From NCBI RefSeq assembly GCF_018613695.1, contig NZ_JAGGPR010000012.1:87208-151207 (forward strand): a stretch of 64,000 nt of DNA. The letters run 5' to 3'. A program made the position numbers and the translations under genes. The notes below the pieces were generated by a model. It searched no databases. It was not told where the DNA came from and saw only the letters and a list, made by a program, of their open reading frames with translations. Shown here piece after piece: positions 24,469 to 32,838 of this stretch. Numbering within the stretch: the stretch's first letter is position 1; every line of letters begins with the position of its first letter. This DNA comes from Arthrobacter sp. ISL-95 (lineage in GTDB: Bacteria > Actinomycetota > Actinomycetes > Actinomycetales > Micrococcaceae).

Positions 24469-25566
24469 TTGGGGACACCTTCCGTGGGGCCGGAACCCGG
24501 CAAATGGTTCGTCAGTGCCGCATTCTCCATCATCCTCTGGGCCTGGCCCACCTGGAACCTCGTGTGGTCCGTCGATGAACCAGCGCTCTGGAAGGTGGCA
24601 GCCTCCGCAGCGCTGGTGGCCTTCTTTGCTGCCTACGCCGTCCTGCCGATGTTCAGCCGAAGCCGCGGCCCCCGGACAGGACTTGCCTGCACAGGAATCC
24701 TGATGGCATTGAACGGCCTGGTGATTCTCATGATCGGCAAGGAGGCGCTATGGACGTGGCCGTTCCTCGCGTGTGCCATCGCCATGACCGTGCTGCCGCC
24801 CCGCGTGGACTTTGTCCTCATCATGGCTATGGCGGCTGTGTCCTTGGCAACGGGACTGCTGACGGGAAATCCGGAGCAGGCGTTTTTCCAGCCGGCCCTG
24901 ATCTTGTCACTCGGCTTGATGATGTCCTCCTTTGCACGACTAATCCGGCAGACTATCCAGCTGCGTGCGGCCCAAAGCGAACTGTCCGACGCCGCAGTGG
25001 CTGCCGAACGGAGCAGGGTGGCGCGGGACATGCATGACATCCTGGGCCATTCCTTGACCGTGATCGCCATCAAGGCCGAACTGGCAGGACGGTTGATGGA
25101 AGGATCGCCCCCGGGGCCGGCCACGGACAGGGCCGCCGCGGAGATCAACGATGTGCAGGACCTCGCCCGTGGCGCGCTCGCAGATGTCCGCGCGACTGTC
25201 GCGGGGTATCGGGGAGTCAACGTCCTTGCCGAGCTCGCAACGGCCCGGACGGCGCTGGAGTCGGCCGGGATAGCTGCTGAATTGCCTGGGACTGTGGAAC
25301 AAGTCCCGGCCAGGCACCGGGAGCTGTTCGGCTGGGTTCTCCGGGAAGGCATCACCAATGTGGTGCGGCACTCAGGCGCCAGGCGCTGCCGCGTGCTGTT
25401 GACTGCGTCCACGCTCTTGGTGGAGGACGACGGCGTGGGACCGGGTGCCTCGGAATCCTTCGGTAACGACCTGGCCGGAATCCGGGAAAGAACAGTGGCT
25501 GCCGGTGGCAGCGTTCATGTGGGCTCGAGTGACCTGGGAGGGTTCAGATTGGCAATTGAGGTATGA
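24469..25566 (+). CDS. Sensor histidine kinase, DesK-like (HisKA_3)
   Basis: About 365 residues. Four to five membrane helices occupy the first 140 residues. The HisKA_3 box is SRVARDMHDILGHSLTVIAI with the phosphoacceptor His, and the ATPase part has LREGITNVVRHSGA (N box) and VEDDGVGPG (G1). It phosphorylates the response regulator overlapping its end (GTATGA, 25563-25566). The start is doubtful: TTG 24469 and GTG 24484 are in frame, but the best-placed ATG, 24453 after AGGTGGG, is in another frame. One G fewer in GTGGGG (24484-24489) would join them. By analogy with DesK it may sense membrane state. Confidence 0.85.
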   Translation: MGTPSVGPEPGKWFVSAAFSIILWAWPTWNLVWSVDEPALWKVAASAALVAFFAAYAVLPMFSRSRGPRTGLACTGILMALNGLVILMIGKEALWTWPFLACAIAMTVLPPRVDFVLIMAMAAVSLATGLLTGNPEQAFFQPALILSLGLMMSSFARLIRQTIQLRAAQSELSDAAVAAERSRVARDMHDILGHSLTVIAIKAELAGRLMEGSPPGPATDRAAAEINDVQDLARGALADVRATVAGYRGVNVLAELATARTALESAGIAAELPGTVEQVPARHRELFGWVLREGITNVVRHSGARRCRVLLTASTLLVEDDGVGPGASESFGNDLAGIRERTVAAGGSVHVGSSDLGGFRLAIEV

Positions 25567-26174
25567 CTATCCGTTTGGTGATTGCCGACGACCAAGCATT
25601 GGTCCGCGGTGCTTTGGTCGCTTTGCTGGGGCTTGAACCGGACATCGAGGTAGTTGCTGAGCTGGGTGACGGCACCGAGGTGGCGGACGCCGTCGTGGAA
25701 TTTTCAGCGGATGTAGCGATGCTCGATGTCGAGATGCCCGGGCTGGATGGCATCAGTGCCGCAGCTGCTGTCCGCAAGGCGGCGCCTTCGTGCCGGGTCC
25801 TCATGGTCACCACTTTTGGCCGTCCCGGCTACCTCAAACGGGCCATGCAGGCAGGTGCCTCCGGCTTCGTGGTCAAGGACACGCCTGCCCGGCAGCTCGC
25901 GGAGGCTGTTCGGCGAGTGCACCGCGGTTTGCGCGTGGTGGATCCTACGCTTGCAGCCGAATCGTTGACCTCCGGTGACAGCCCGCTGACCGATCGTGAG
26001 GCGGAGGTGCTTCGGGCAGCGTCCGGCGGCGGCACCGTGGCAGATATTGCCAAGGCTGCGATGCTCTCCGAGGGCACAGTGCGGAACTACCTTTCCGCGG
26101 CGATGGCCAAGACGGGCGGAAGGACCAGGGCTGAAGCTTTCCGGTTGGCCGAGGATAACGGCTGGCTTCTTTAG
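25563..26174 (+). CDS. LuxR/NarL-family response regulator
   Basis: 203 residues. The receiver domain (1-118) has the acidic pair IADDQ, phosphoacceptor Asp in AMLDVEMPG and the conserved Lys in FVVKDTPA. The C-terminal LuxR helix-turn-helix (about 138-200) reads LTDREAEVLRAASGGGTVAD then LSEGTVRNYLSAAMAKTG. It is the partner of the overlapping DesK-like kinase. The TGACA palindromes at 22617-22645 upstream of the operon are the likely binding sites. Confidence 0.92.
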   Translation: MTIRLVIADDQALVRGALVALLGLEPDIEVVAELGDGTEVADAVVEFSADVAMLDVEMPGLDGISAAAAVRKAAPSCRVLMVTTFGRPGYLKRAMQAGASGFVVKDTPARQLAEAVRRVHRGLRVVDPTLAAESLTSGDSPLTDREAEVLRAASGGGTVADIAKAAMLSEGTVRNYLSAAMAKTGGRTRAEAFRLAEDNGWLL

Positions 26175-26214
26175 GGCGACCCACCGATTTGCCCGGATTT
26201 GCAACAATGGATAG

Positions 26215-27396
26215 GTGACTGTTGTAGCAACGCCCCCCGCACCGAAGCTTGAGCTCCCGCCATTGAAGCTCGGCGGGATCACCGTGGACACCCCCGTGAT
26301 CCTTGCCCCCATGGCCGGCATCACCAACTCGGCCTTCCGCAGGCTCTGCCGTGAATACGGCGGTGGCATGTACGTGGCCGAGATGGTCACTTCCCGTGCC
26401 TTGGTGGAGCGGACCCCGGAATCGTTGCGCATCATCTCGCACGATGAGGACGAGAAAGTCCGTTCCGTGCAGCTCTACGGCGTGGATCCTGTGACCGTGG
26501 GTGCCGCGGTGCGCATGCTCGTGGAGGAGGATAGAGCCGATCACATCGATCTCAACTTCGGCTGCCCCGTGCCCAAGGTCACCCGGCGCGGCGGCGGTTC
26601 AGCCCTGCCCTGGAAGATTGACCTCTTCACGTCAATCGTTAATACAGCGGTCAAGGAAGCCTCCAAGGGCGGCATCCCGCTCACCATCAAGATGCGTAAA
26701 GGCATCGATGAGGACCACCTGACGTACCTCGACGCCGGAAGGATCGCCCGCGACGCGGGAGTGGCCGCCGTCGCCCTTCACGGCCGGACTGCCGCGCAGT
26801 TCTATTCCGGCCAGGCCGACTGGTCCGCGATCGCCCGCCTCCGTGAAGCTCTGCCGGATATCCCGGTGCTGGGCAACGGCGACATTTGGTCGGCCGAGGA
26901 CGCAGTCCGCATGGTCCGGGAAACCGGTGTGGACGGCGTTGTGGTGGGCCGTGGTTGCCAGGGCCGCCCCTGGCTGTTCGGAGACCTCCAGGCAGCTTTC
27001 GAGGGCAGCGATCAGCGGCACCGCCCCGGGCTCCGGGAAGTTGCTGAGGGCGTGTACCGTCACGCCGAGCTGATGGTGGAGACCTTTGGCAACGACGAAT
27101 ACAAGGCTCTCCGCGAGATCCGCAAGCATATGGCCTGGTATTTCAAGGGCTACGTTGTGGGCGGTGAACTCCGGGCCAAGCTTGCCACCGTGCCCACCCT
27201 CGAGGTGCTGCGCGAATACCTTGATGAACTGGACATGGACTCGCCCTACCCGGGAGTCGATTCCGAGGGCCCCCGTGGCCGAGCGGGCTCTCCCAAGAAG
27301 CCGGCCTTGCCCAAGGACTGGTTGGTGAGCCGTCAGCTGAACGCTGAACAGAGCGCGGATATCTCGGCCGCGGAGCTGGACGTTTCGGGCGGCTAG
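26215..27396 (+). CDS. dusB: tRNA-dihydrouridine synthase
   Basis: 393 residues. The FMN-binding barrel starts VILAPMAGITNSAFRRL; the active-site segment DLNFGCPVPKVTRRGGGSAL contains the catalytic cysteine, followed by MRKGID and ALHGRTAAQFYSG, then GNGDIW and VVGRGCQGRPWLF. It reduces uridines in tRNA D-loops with NADPH. The C-terminal helical tRNA-binding domain spans about 275-345, with an extra tail of about 45 residues. GTG 26215 is used as start. dgt and dnaG follow on the same strand, a common actinobacterial order. Confidence 0.93.
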   Translation: MTVVATPPAPKLELPPLKLGGITVDTPVILAPMAGITNSAFRRLCREYGGGMYVAEMVTSRALVERTPESLRIISHDEDEKVRSVQLYGVDPVTVGAAVRMLVEEDRADHIDLNFGCPVPKVTRRGGGSALPWKIDLFTSIVNTAVKEASKGGIPLTIKMRKGIDEDHLTYLDAGRIARDAGVAAVALHGRTAAQFYSGQADWSAIARLREALPDIPVLGNGDIWSAEDAVRMVRETGVDGVVVGRGCQGRPWLFGDLQAAFEGSDQRHRPGLREVAEGVYRHAELMVETFGNDEYKALREIRKHMAWYFKGYVVGGELRAKLATVPTLEVLREYLDELDMDSPYPGVDSEGPRGRAGSPKKPALPKDWLVSRQLNAEQSADISAAELDVSGG

Positions 27397-27460
27397 CCTC
27401 ACTCGTGTAAGACTGACTCAAGAAGCTCCACACCCCGGCGCTTGAAGGAGGCAGATACCC

Positions 27461-28777
27461 ATGGGAACCGAAGCGATACTTGGCCACGACGGGACGGCCC
27501 ACGATTTTGTGCTGGCCATCCCCGGTTATGCCGAGGCAGATTCCGCGCGGTGGGTTGAAGAGCCGCGCAAGAGCAACTATCGCTCCGATTTTGAACGGGA
27601 CCGCGCCAGGGTCCTGCACTCTTCGGCACTGCGCAGGCTCGGTGCAAAAACGCAGGTGGTTGCCCCGGACACGGATGACTTTGTCCGGACCAGGCTGACC
27701 CACAGCCTGGAAGTGGCACAGGTAGGTCGTGAACTTGGCCGCTCGCTCGGCTGTGATCCTGACGTGGTGGACACTGCATGCCTGAGCCACGATCTCGGTC
27801 ATCCGCCCTTCGGCCACAACGGTGAGTCCGCGCTGAACGAAGTAGCACACACCATTGGCGGCTTTGAAGGCAACGCCCAGACCCTGCGGTTGCTGACCAG
27901 GCTCGAACCCAAAGTGCTCGCCGAGGACGGCAGGCCGGCAGGGCTCAACCTGACCCGCGCCAGCCTGGATGCTGCGTCCAAATACCCGTGGTCCGCCGTC
28001 GATGCCCCCGTCATCCACGGCCACCGCACCAGCAAGTTCGGCGCCTACGAAGACGATCTTCCGGTGTTCGAATGGCTCCGCGAAGGCGCTCCGGGCAACC
28101 GTTCGTGCATCGAGGCGCAGGTGATGGACCTTGCCGACGATATTTCGTACTCGGTCCACGACGTTGAGGATGCGATCGTCGCCGGTCATTTCCAGCTCAA
28201 ATGGATGGAAAACCCGGACCACCGTGCGCGCGTGGTGGGCTACACCAAGCAGTGGTACTTGCCGCACAACGATCCCGCTGAAATTGATGCCGCACTTGCC
28301 CGCCTTGAGGCCACCAAGGTTTGGGTCCGCGAAGCAGATGGCAGCCGAAAATCCATGGCTGCCCTGAAGGACATGACCAGCCAGTTGATCGGCCGGTTCT
28401 GCCAGAGTGCCATGGAAACAACCCGCGCTCACTTCGGGCCTGCCAATCTGACCCGCTACGACGCTGAGCTCATGGTTCCGGAGGAGACCGTCACCGAGAT
28501 TGCGGTCCTCAAAGGACTGGCCACCACGTTCGTGATCTCCACCGACCACCGCCAGCCGGTGTACGAGCGTCAGCGCGAAGTGCTGCATGCGCTGGTGGGC
28601 GTTTTGAACGCTACCGGTGACCGTCACCTGGAGCCGATGTTCGCCGCGGACTGGAGTGACGCCCTCGACGACGGTGCGCGGCTGCGCGTGGTGATCGACC
28701 AAGTTGCCTCGCTGACGGACGTCTCCGCCCTGGCAATGTATGAGCGGCTCGTGGGCAGCCTTCCGTCGCTCTGGTAA
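27461..28777 (+). CDS. dgt: Deoxyguanosinetriphosphate triphosphohydrolase-like protein
   Basis: 438 residues with an HD domain: RTRLTHSLEVAQ supplies the first His, LSHDLGHPPFGHNGE the HD pair, and MDLADDISYSVHDVED the last Asp. The family cleaves dNTPs to deoxynucleosides plus triphosphate, controlling nucleotide pools. The ribosome site GAAGGAGG lies before ATG 27461. It is located immediately upstream of dnaG, an arrangement widely conserved in actinobacteria. Confidence 0.93.
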   Translation: MGTEAILGHDGTAHDFVLAIPGYAEADSARWVEEPRKSNYRSDFERDRARVLHSSALRRLGAKTQVVAPDTDDFVRTRLTHSLEVAQVGRELGRSLGCDPDVVDTACLSHDLGHPPFGHNGESALNEVAHTIGGFEGNAQTLRLLTRLEPKVLAEDGRPAGLNLTRASLDAASKYPWSAVDAPVIHGHRTSKFGAYEDDLPVFEWLREGAPGNRSCIEAQVMDLADDISYSVHDVEDAIVAGHFQLKWMENPDHRARVVGYTKQWYLPHNDPAEIDAALARLEATKVWVREADGSRKSMAALKDMTSQLIGRFCQSAMETTRAHFGPANLTRYDAELMVPEETVTEIAVLKGLATTFVISTDHRQPVYERQREVLHALVGVLNATGDRHLEPMFAADWSDALDDGARLRVVIDQVASLTDVSALAMYERLVGSLPSLW

Positions 28778-28823
28778 CCGTTCCCGCGTTCCGTTAACGG
28801 CGGGGGCTTCCGAGGCAAGCGAC

Positions 28824-28829
28824 TAGGAT
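28824..28829 (+). promoter_or_regulatory. Candidate -10 element of dnaG
   Basis: TAGGAT ends six bases before the GTG start, placing the transcription start on or next to the start codon. No purine-rich ribosome site fits before it. This suggests leaderless translation, common in actinobacteria. Confidence 0.45.
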
Positions 28830-28835
28830 GGTGAC

Positions 28836-30716
28836 GTGGCTGGCCTGATCAAACGTGAAGATATCGACGAAGTACGCCAGCGCACGGATATCAAGGAAGT
28901 AGTTGACGGTTACGTCACCCTCAAGGGCGCGGGGCTGGGTAGTTTCAAGGGCCTGTGCCCCTTCCACGACGAACGCTCACCCTCCTTCACTGTTCGCCCG
29001 CAAGTGGGCAGATACCACTGCTTTGGCTGCGGCGAAGACGGGGACGCCATCTCCTTCGTCCAGAAGATGGACCATAGCTCGTTCCACGAGGCCGTTGAGA
29101 AGTTGGCCGCCAGAATCGGCTACGAGCTGCGCTACGAGGACGGCGGAACCGGTCCCAGCCGTGAGGAAGTGGGCAAGCGCCAGCGCCTGCTGGACGCCCA
29201 CAAGATCGCCGATGAGTTCTTCCGGGCGCAGCTGTTGACCCCCGGAGCGGCCGAAGGGCGCAACTTCCTCGATGGCCGCGGTTTCGACCGCGCCGCCGCC
29301 GAGCATTTTGGCGTGGGATACGCTCCTCAGGGCTGGGACGCGTTGCTGAAGCACCTCCGCGGACGCGGGTTCACGGATGCTGAGTTGAAACTCACAGGGA
29401 TGTTCTCGGAAGGAAACCGGGGAATCTACGATCGCTTCCGCGGCAGGCTGATCTGGCCCATCAGGGACATTGCGGGGGACACCATTGGGTTCGGTGCCCG
29501 CAAACTGTTTGAAGACGACCAAGGCCCCAAGTACCTGAACACCCCTGAAACCACGCTGTACAAGAAATCCCAGGTGCTTTACGGGATCGACATCGCCAAG
29601 CGGAACATCGCCAAGGAACGGCAACTGGTGGTGGTTGAGGGGTACACGGACGTCATGGCCTGCCACCTTGCCGGGGTCACGACGGCGGTGGCCACCTGCG
29701 GTACTGCCTTCGGTACCGAACACATCAAGGTAGCCCGGCGGCTGCTCTCGGACGACGGCAGTGGGGGAGAGGTCATCTTTACCTTCGACGGCGACGCCGC
29801 CGGCCAGAAGGCTGCCCTGCGGGCGTTCGAGGAAGACCAGCGCTTCACCGCCCAGACGTACGTCGCCGTGGAACCCTCCGGGGCCGACCCCTGTGATCTT
29901 CGCCAACTCAAGGGTGACGCCGCGGTACGCGAACTCATCAGCACCCGCAAGCCACTGTTCGAGTTTGCCATCCGGGCAACTCTTCGGCGGCACAATCTGG
30001 ACACCGTGGAAGGCCGCGTGGCTGCCCTGCGCGAAGCCGCCCCGGTGGTGGCACAGATCAGGGACTCCGCCACGAGGCCCGGATACACGCGCAACCTGGC
30101 GGGTTGGCTGGGAATGCCCATTGAAGAAGTCAGCGGTTATGTGGGGGCAGCAGCCAAGCGAGCAGCTTCCGGGGGCGGAACAGCCAGTCCTGCAGGCCCG
30201 TCGCCGGCGGGAGCACCGGCGTCGAGCGGTCCCGTCTTCCAGCGGCCAGATCCCCGGGACCCCATAGCCGGTATGGAGCGCCAAGCGCTTGAAGTGGTCC
30301 TCCAAGAGCCTGGCGTCCTGGGCGGGGGAGCTTGGGAGCGTTTCGAGGCCTCGCACTTCATCACCCCTGCCTACGCGGCCGTTCACACTGCAGTGCGGGC
30401 TGCCGGCCTGGCCCACTCGGACGACCCTGTGGCTTGGGTGGAGCAGGTCCGCCAGGAAGTCCCCGAGCCATTGAGGCCTTTGGTCTCGGAGTTGGCGGTG
30501 ACGCCCCTGCCCGCGAGCACGGCCGAGGCCATGCAGCGGTACTGCCGTGACATCCTGGCCCGTCTTTTCGAATTGCAGATCACCAGGATTAAGGCAGACA
30601 AGATGGGACAGTTGCAGCGCTTGGACGCAGGTGCCAATCCAGAGGAGTTCCAGCGGTTGAACCGGGAGCTGATGCAGCTCGAAATGGAGCGTCGGGCGTT
30701 GCGTTCCGACGGCTGA
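28836..30716 (+). CDS. dnaG: DNA primase
   Basis: 626 residues. The N-terminal zinc-binding domain has CPFHDERSPSFTV and YHCFGCGEDGDAISF (CHC2 type). The TOPRIM catalytic core has VVVEGYTDVMA and IFTFDGDAAGQKA. A Gly/Ala/Pro-rich linker (about 440-470) leads to a helical DnaB-interaction domain. GTG 28836 lies seven bases after a TAGGAT -10 (28824-28829), so the message may be leaderless. It makes RNA primers at the replication fork. Two tRNA-Asn genes follow. Confidence 0.96.
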   Translation: MAGLIKREDIDEVRQRTDIKEVVDGYVTLKGAGLGSFKGLCPFHDERSPSFTVRPQVGRYHCFGCGEDGDAISFVQKMDHSSFHEAVEKLAARIGYELRYEDGGTGPSREEVGKRQRLLDAHKIADEFFRAQLLTPGAAEGRNFLDGRGFDRAAAEHFGVGYAPQGWDALLKHLRGRGFTDAELKLTGMFSEGNRGIYDRFRGRLIWPIRDIAGDTIGFGARKLFEDDQGPKYLNTPETTLYKKSQVLYGIDIAKRNIAKERQLVVVEGYTDVMACHLAGVTTAVATCGTAFGTEHIKVARRLLSDDGSGGEVIFTFDGDAAGQKAALRAFEEDQRFTAQTYVAVEPSGADPCDLRQLKGDAAVRELISTRKPLFEFAIRATLRRHNLDTVEGRVAALREAAPVVAQIRDSATRPGYTRNLAGWLGMPIEEVSGYVGAAAKRAASGGGTASPAGPSPAGAPASSGPVFQRPDPRDPIAGMERQALEVVLQEPGVLGGGAWERFEASHFITPAYAAVHTAVRAAGLAHSDDPVAWVEQVRQEVPEPLRPLVSELAVTPLPASTAEAMQRYCRDILARLFELQITRIKADKMGQLQRLDAGANPEEFQRLNRELMQLEMERRALRSDG

Positions 30717-30769
30717 AACCGCCGATTTCGTTTTCTGGCGGGCCCCTGTTAAGCTAGTAACCGCTTCAT

Positions 30770-30842
30770 TCCTCCGTAGCTCAATTGGCAGAGCATTCGA
30801 CTGTTAATCGAAGGGTTACTGGTTCAAGTCCAGTCGGAGGAG
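30770..30842 (+). tRNA. tRNA-Asn (GTT)
   Basis: 73-nt cloverleaf: acceptor TCCTCCG pairs with CGGAGGA, anticodon GTT at 30803-30805 in loop CTGTTAA, T arm CTGGTTCAAGTCCAG. CCA is not encoded. An identical second copy starts at 30959. Confidence 0.97.
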
Positions 30843-30847
30843 CGCGC

Positions 30848-30886
30848 AATACCCCCGTTTCGATCACTCGGAACGGGGGTATTTTT
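30848..30886 (+). terminator. Intrinsic terminator after first tRNA-Asn
   Basis: AATACCCCCGTTTC (30848-30861) pairs with GGAACGGGGGTATT (30870-30883) around an 8-nt loop, with one mismatch, and the run of five T ends at 30886. It is a textbook Rho-independent terminator. Confidence 0.85.
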
Positions 30887-30903
30887 ATACCCCCGAGGGG
30901 TAT
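30887..30903. promoter_or_regulatory. ATACCCC-CGA-GGGGTAT palindrome
   Basis: Perfect 7-bp arms (30887-30893, 30897-30903) with a 3-bp centre directly follow the terminator and precede the second tRNA gene. The shape resembles CsoR/RcnR-type operators, but no metal gene is nearby. It may simply be a second small hairpin. Confidence 0.3.
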
Positions 30904-30958
30904 GCGATGCAAATTTCGCTTTCCGGTAGAACCTTTGCTAAAGTCATAACCGCTTCAT

Positions 30959-31031
30959 TCCTCCGTAGCTCAATTGGCAGAGCATTCGACTGTTAATCGA
31001 AGGGTTACTGGTTCAAGTCCAGTCGGAGGAG
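30959..31031 (+). tRNA. tRNA-Asn (GTT), second identical copy
   Basis: Identical in sequence to the gene at 30770-30842. The 12 bases just upstream (TAACCGCTTCAT) are also shared, while the rest of the spacer differs, pointing to an old local duplication. It probably has its own promoter, since a strong terminator follows copy one. Confidence 0.97.
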
Positions 31032-31037
31032 CAACAG

Positions 31038-31079
31038 GACCCCGTACCGGCTTTATAGCTGGTGCGGGGTCTGCTTTTT
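31038..31079 (+). terminator. Intrinsic terminator after second tRNA-Asn
   Basis: GACCCCGTACCGGC (31038-31051) pairs with GCTGGTGCGGGGTC (31058-31071), two wobble pairs, loop of 6, then TGCTTTTT. Confidence 0.85.
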
Positions 31080-31080
31080 G

Positions 31081-31488
31081 TCACACGAAGTCCATCTCCA
31101 CTTGCAGGAATCGGGCGGCCTCGACCACCGCGGCCAGGAACGAATCCTGCTCGGTGGGCGGAGTCCTGGGTTCCCGGGGATGCCATTCGTGGGGCGCCGA
31201 ATAGACGCGGGTGAAGCCGCCACCTGGTGGGGCATAGAAGATGCCAAAGCGTTGGACCGGCCATTCAGGCGAGGTCTCCGGGGCGACCAGTAGCGCGGCG
31301 TCCGATTCAGGGTTGTACCACTGCGCAATGGGTCGGCGACGGTCATCGGTAAAGAGCCCGGCGGCGTAGAGGGCAGCGGATTGCGGGCTGGTCACCGAGC
31401 ACAAGCGGTCCCACCACAGCGGCAGGATGCGTTCATCCCGACGCTGCCACGGTGCCGGAATCGGCTGCAGCTCTTGCCAATGTGGCAC
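31081..31488 (-). CDS. Hypothetical protein
   Basis: 135 residues with no family I can name. It is rich in Trp and Pro, has no signal peptide or membrane helix, and ends VVEAARFLQVEMDFV. The composition (LWWDRLCSVTSPQSAALYAAG, YNPESDAALLVAPE) looks like a real soluble protein. It converges on the tRNA-Asn terminator and lies 44 bp downstream of the membrane esterase on the same strand. Confidence 0.55.
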   Translation of the reverse strand: MPHWQELQPIPAPWQRRDERILPLWWDRLCSVTSPQSAALYAAGLFTDDRRRPIAQWYNPESDAALLVAPETSPEWPVQRFGIFYAPPGGGFTRVYSAPHEWHPREPRTPPTEQDSFLAAVVEAARFLQVEMDFV

Positions 31489-31532
31489 ACTTCAACTTTA
31501 TCTCCGGTAAGGGGCCCGCAAAAGGGCAACTG

Positions 31533-32816
31533 CTACCGGGAGAGGCCAAGCCTGGGATAGAGCACGTCGAAACCTTTGATCAGTCCGGCGTTCAGTGCCA
31601 GGCCAACGTGACCGCCGTTAGGGACTTCGTAGTACGTTACCGTCATCCCTGCATCCCGGGCAGCCGCGGAGACTGCCTTGGCGGCTGCCACGTAAGTGGT
31701 GTCATCCGAGCCCACCGTAAAGACAGCCGTTGTGTTGGGGAACTGCTTGCCCTTCATGATGTTGATGGGCTTTTGGGCATCGTAGGCAGCCTGGTTGCCG
31801 TCGAAGATCGTTGTAAGGTTGCCGGCAGGGTCCTCTGCGCCGGGGAACTCCTCGCCTGAGATGTCCACCACGTTGCCCCACATCGCCGGGTATTTGACCG
31901 CGAAGGAAATGGCACATTGCCCGCCGTTGGAATACCCGGCGATGGTCCAGTGCTCGCGGTCAGGGAGGATGTTCAAGTTGGCTTTGGCCCAATTCACAAC
32001 ATCCTCGTTAATGTACTTCTCCACGTTGCCGTATTTAGCGGTGTCCAGGCAGAGGGTGTCATCCTGGTCCGGGCCGATCTGGTCTGCGACGATCGCTATG
32101 GGGGCCAGGCCATTGTTCTTTGCCGCGAACTCGTCCAGGGCCGCGGAAACGTATTGGGGATCGGGGAGTCCCGGCTGGCCCATCATGAGGACGAACAAGG
32201 GCAACTTGGGCGGATGGGCCGTCAAGGCGGCGGGGGGCAGGTAGATGCCCGCCGGCCTGGCATTGAAACCGGACGCGGTGGCGGGAATGATTTGGGTGCC
32301 TGCCTCGCCCTTCGCCGGCTGGTCGGCCGCGGGCTTCCAGCTCTGCCACAGCGGGCCTGCCGGAAGGGAGGCGTCAGGGTCCGGCTTGGCCAGTTGGATG
32401 GCGCCCTCGGTGGAGATCCCCAACGCCGAGCCCAACGTTTTGTTCAGTCCGAACTCTGTGTTGATACCCAGGCCGGCCACCACGACGAACACGGGAATCG
32501 AGAGTGCGGCCACTACCTTCCGCCACCGTTGGCTGTGGCGAAAGCTCACCACGGCCAGGCCCAAGGCACCGAAGCAGGCAAGGGCCCAGAACCACACCCG
32601 GGGCGTCAGCCCCACGTGGAAAACGTCCAGGACGTCCTCCACCAGCCACACGGTCAACCACCCGAACAGGACTGCCACCATAATCGCCGTGATCGCGGTG
32701 AGGGCCCAGCGCGCTGACGGTCTGAGGAACAGCAGCAGAAAGAAGCCGACGCCGATCACTCCGGCGATCGTCATGACAACAGGGCCACTGATCTCCAGCT
32801 TCAGGAGCTCGTTCAT
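31533..32816 (-). CDS. Membrane-anchored esterase-fold hydrolase (antigen 85/PF00756-like)
   Basis: 427 residues. Four membrane helices fill about 10-140; the rest is an extracytoplasmic alpha/beta hydrolase. Nucleophile elbow TIAGYSNGGQCAISFA, an acid in FTVGSDDTTY and the histidine in VPNGGHVGLALN are visible. The gene starts 22 bp after the rhomboid/MprF-type gene on the same strand, so they likely form an operon. In other bacteria serine hydrolases remove amino acids from aminoacylated lipids made by MprF-type enzymes; the same partnership is inferred here. A mycolyltransferase-like or generic acyl-esterase role is the alternative. Confidence 0.8.
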   Translation of the reverse strand: MNELLKLEISGPVVMTIAGVIGVGFFLLLFLRPSARWALTAITAIMVAVLFGWLTVWLVEDVLDVFHVGLTPRVWFWALACFGALGLAVVSFRHSQRWRKVVAALSIPVFVVVAGLGINTEFGLNKTLGSALGISTEGAIQLAKPDPDASLPAGPLWQSWKPAADQPAKGEAGTQIIPATASGFNARPAGIYLPPAALTAHPPKLPLFVLMMGQPGLPDPQYVSAALDEFAAKNNGLAPIAIVADQIGPDQDDTLCLDTAKYGNVEKYINEDVVNWAKANLNILPDREHWTIAGYSNGGQCAISFAVKYPAMWGNVVDISGEEFPGAEDPAGNLTTIFDGNQAAYDAQKPINIMKGKQFPNTTAVFTVGSDDTTYVAAAKAVSAAARDAGMTVTYYEVPNGGHVGLALNAGLIKGFDVLYPRLGLSR

Positions 32817-32838
32817 GACCGGGATGCCCGCTCGGGCG

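Noticed and set aside
27143..30416. Long minus-strand open frames opposite dgt and dnaG
   Set aside because: Antisense shadows; dgt and dnaG have complete catalytic motifs on the plus strand.
30887..30903. True CsoR copper operator
   Set aside because: The palindrome fits, but no copper or metal gene follows, and it abuts a terminator; kept only as a weak candidate.
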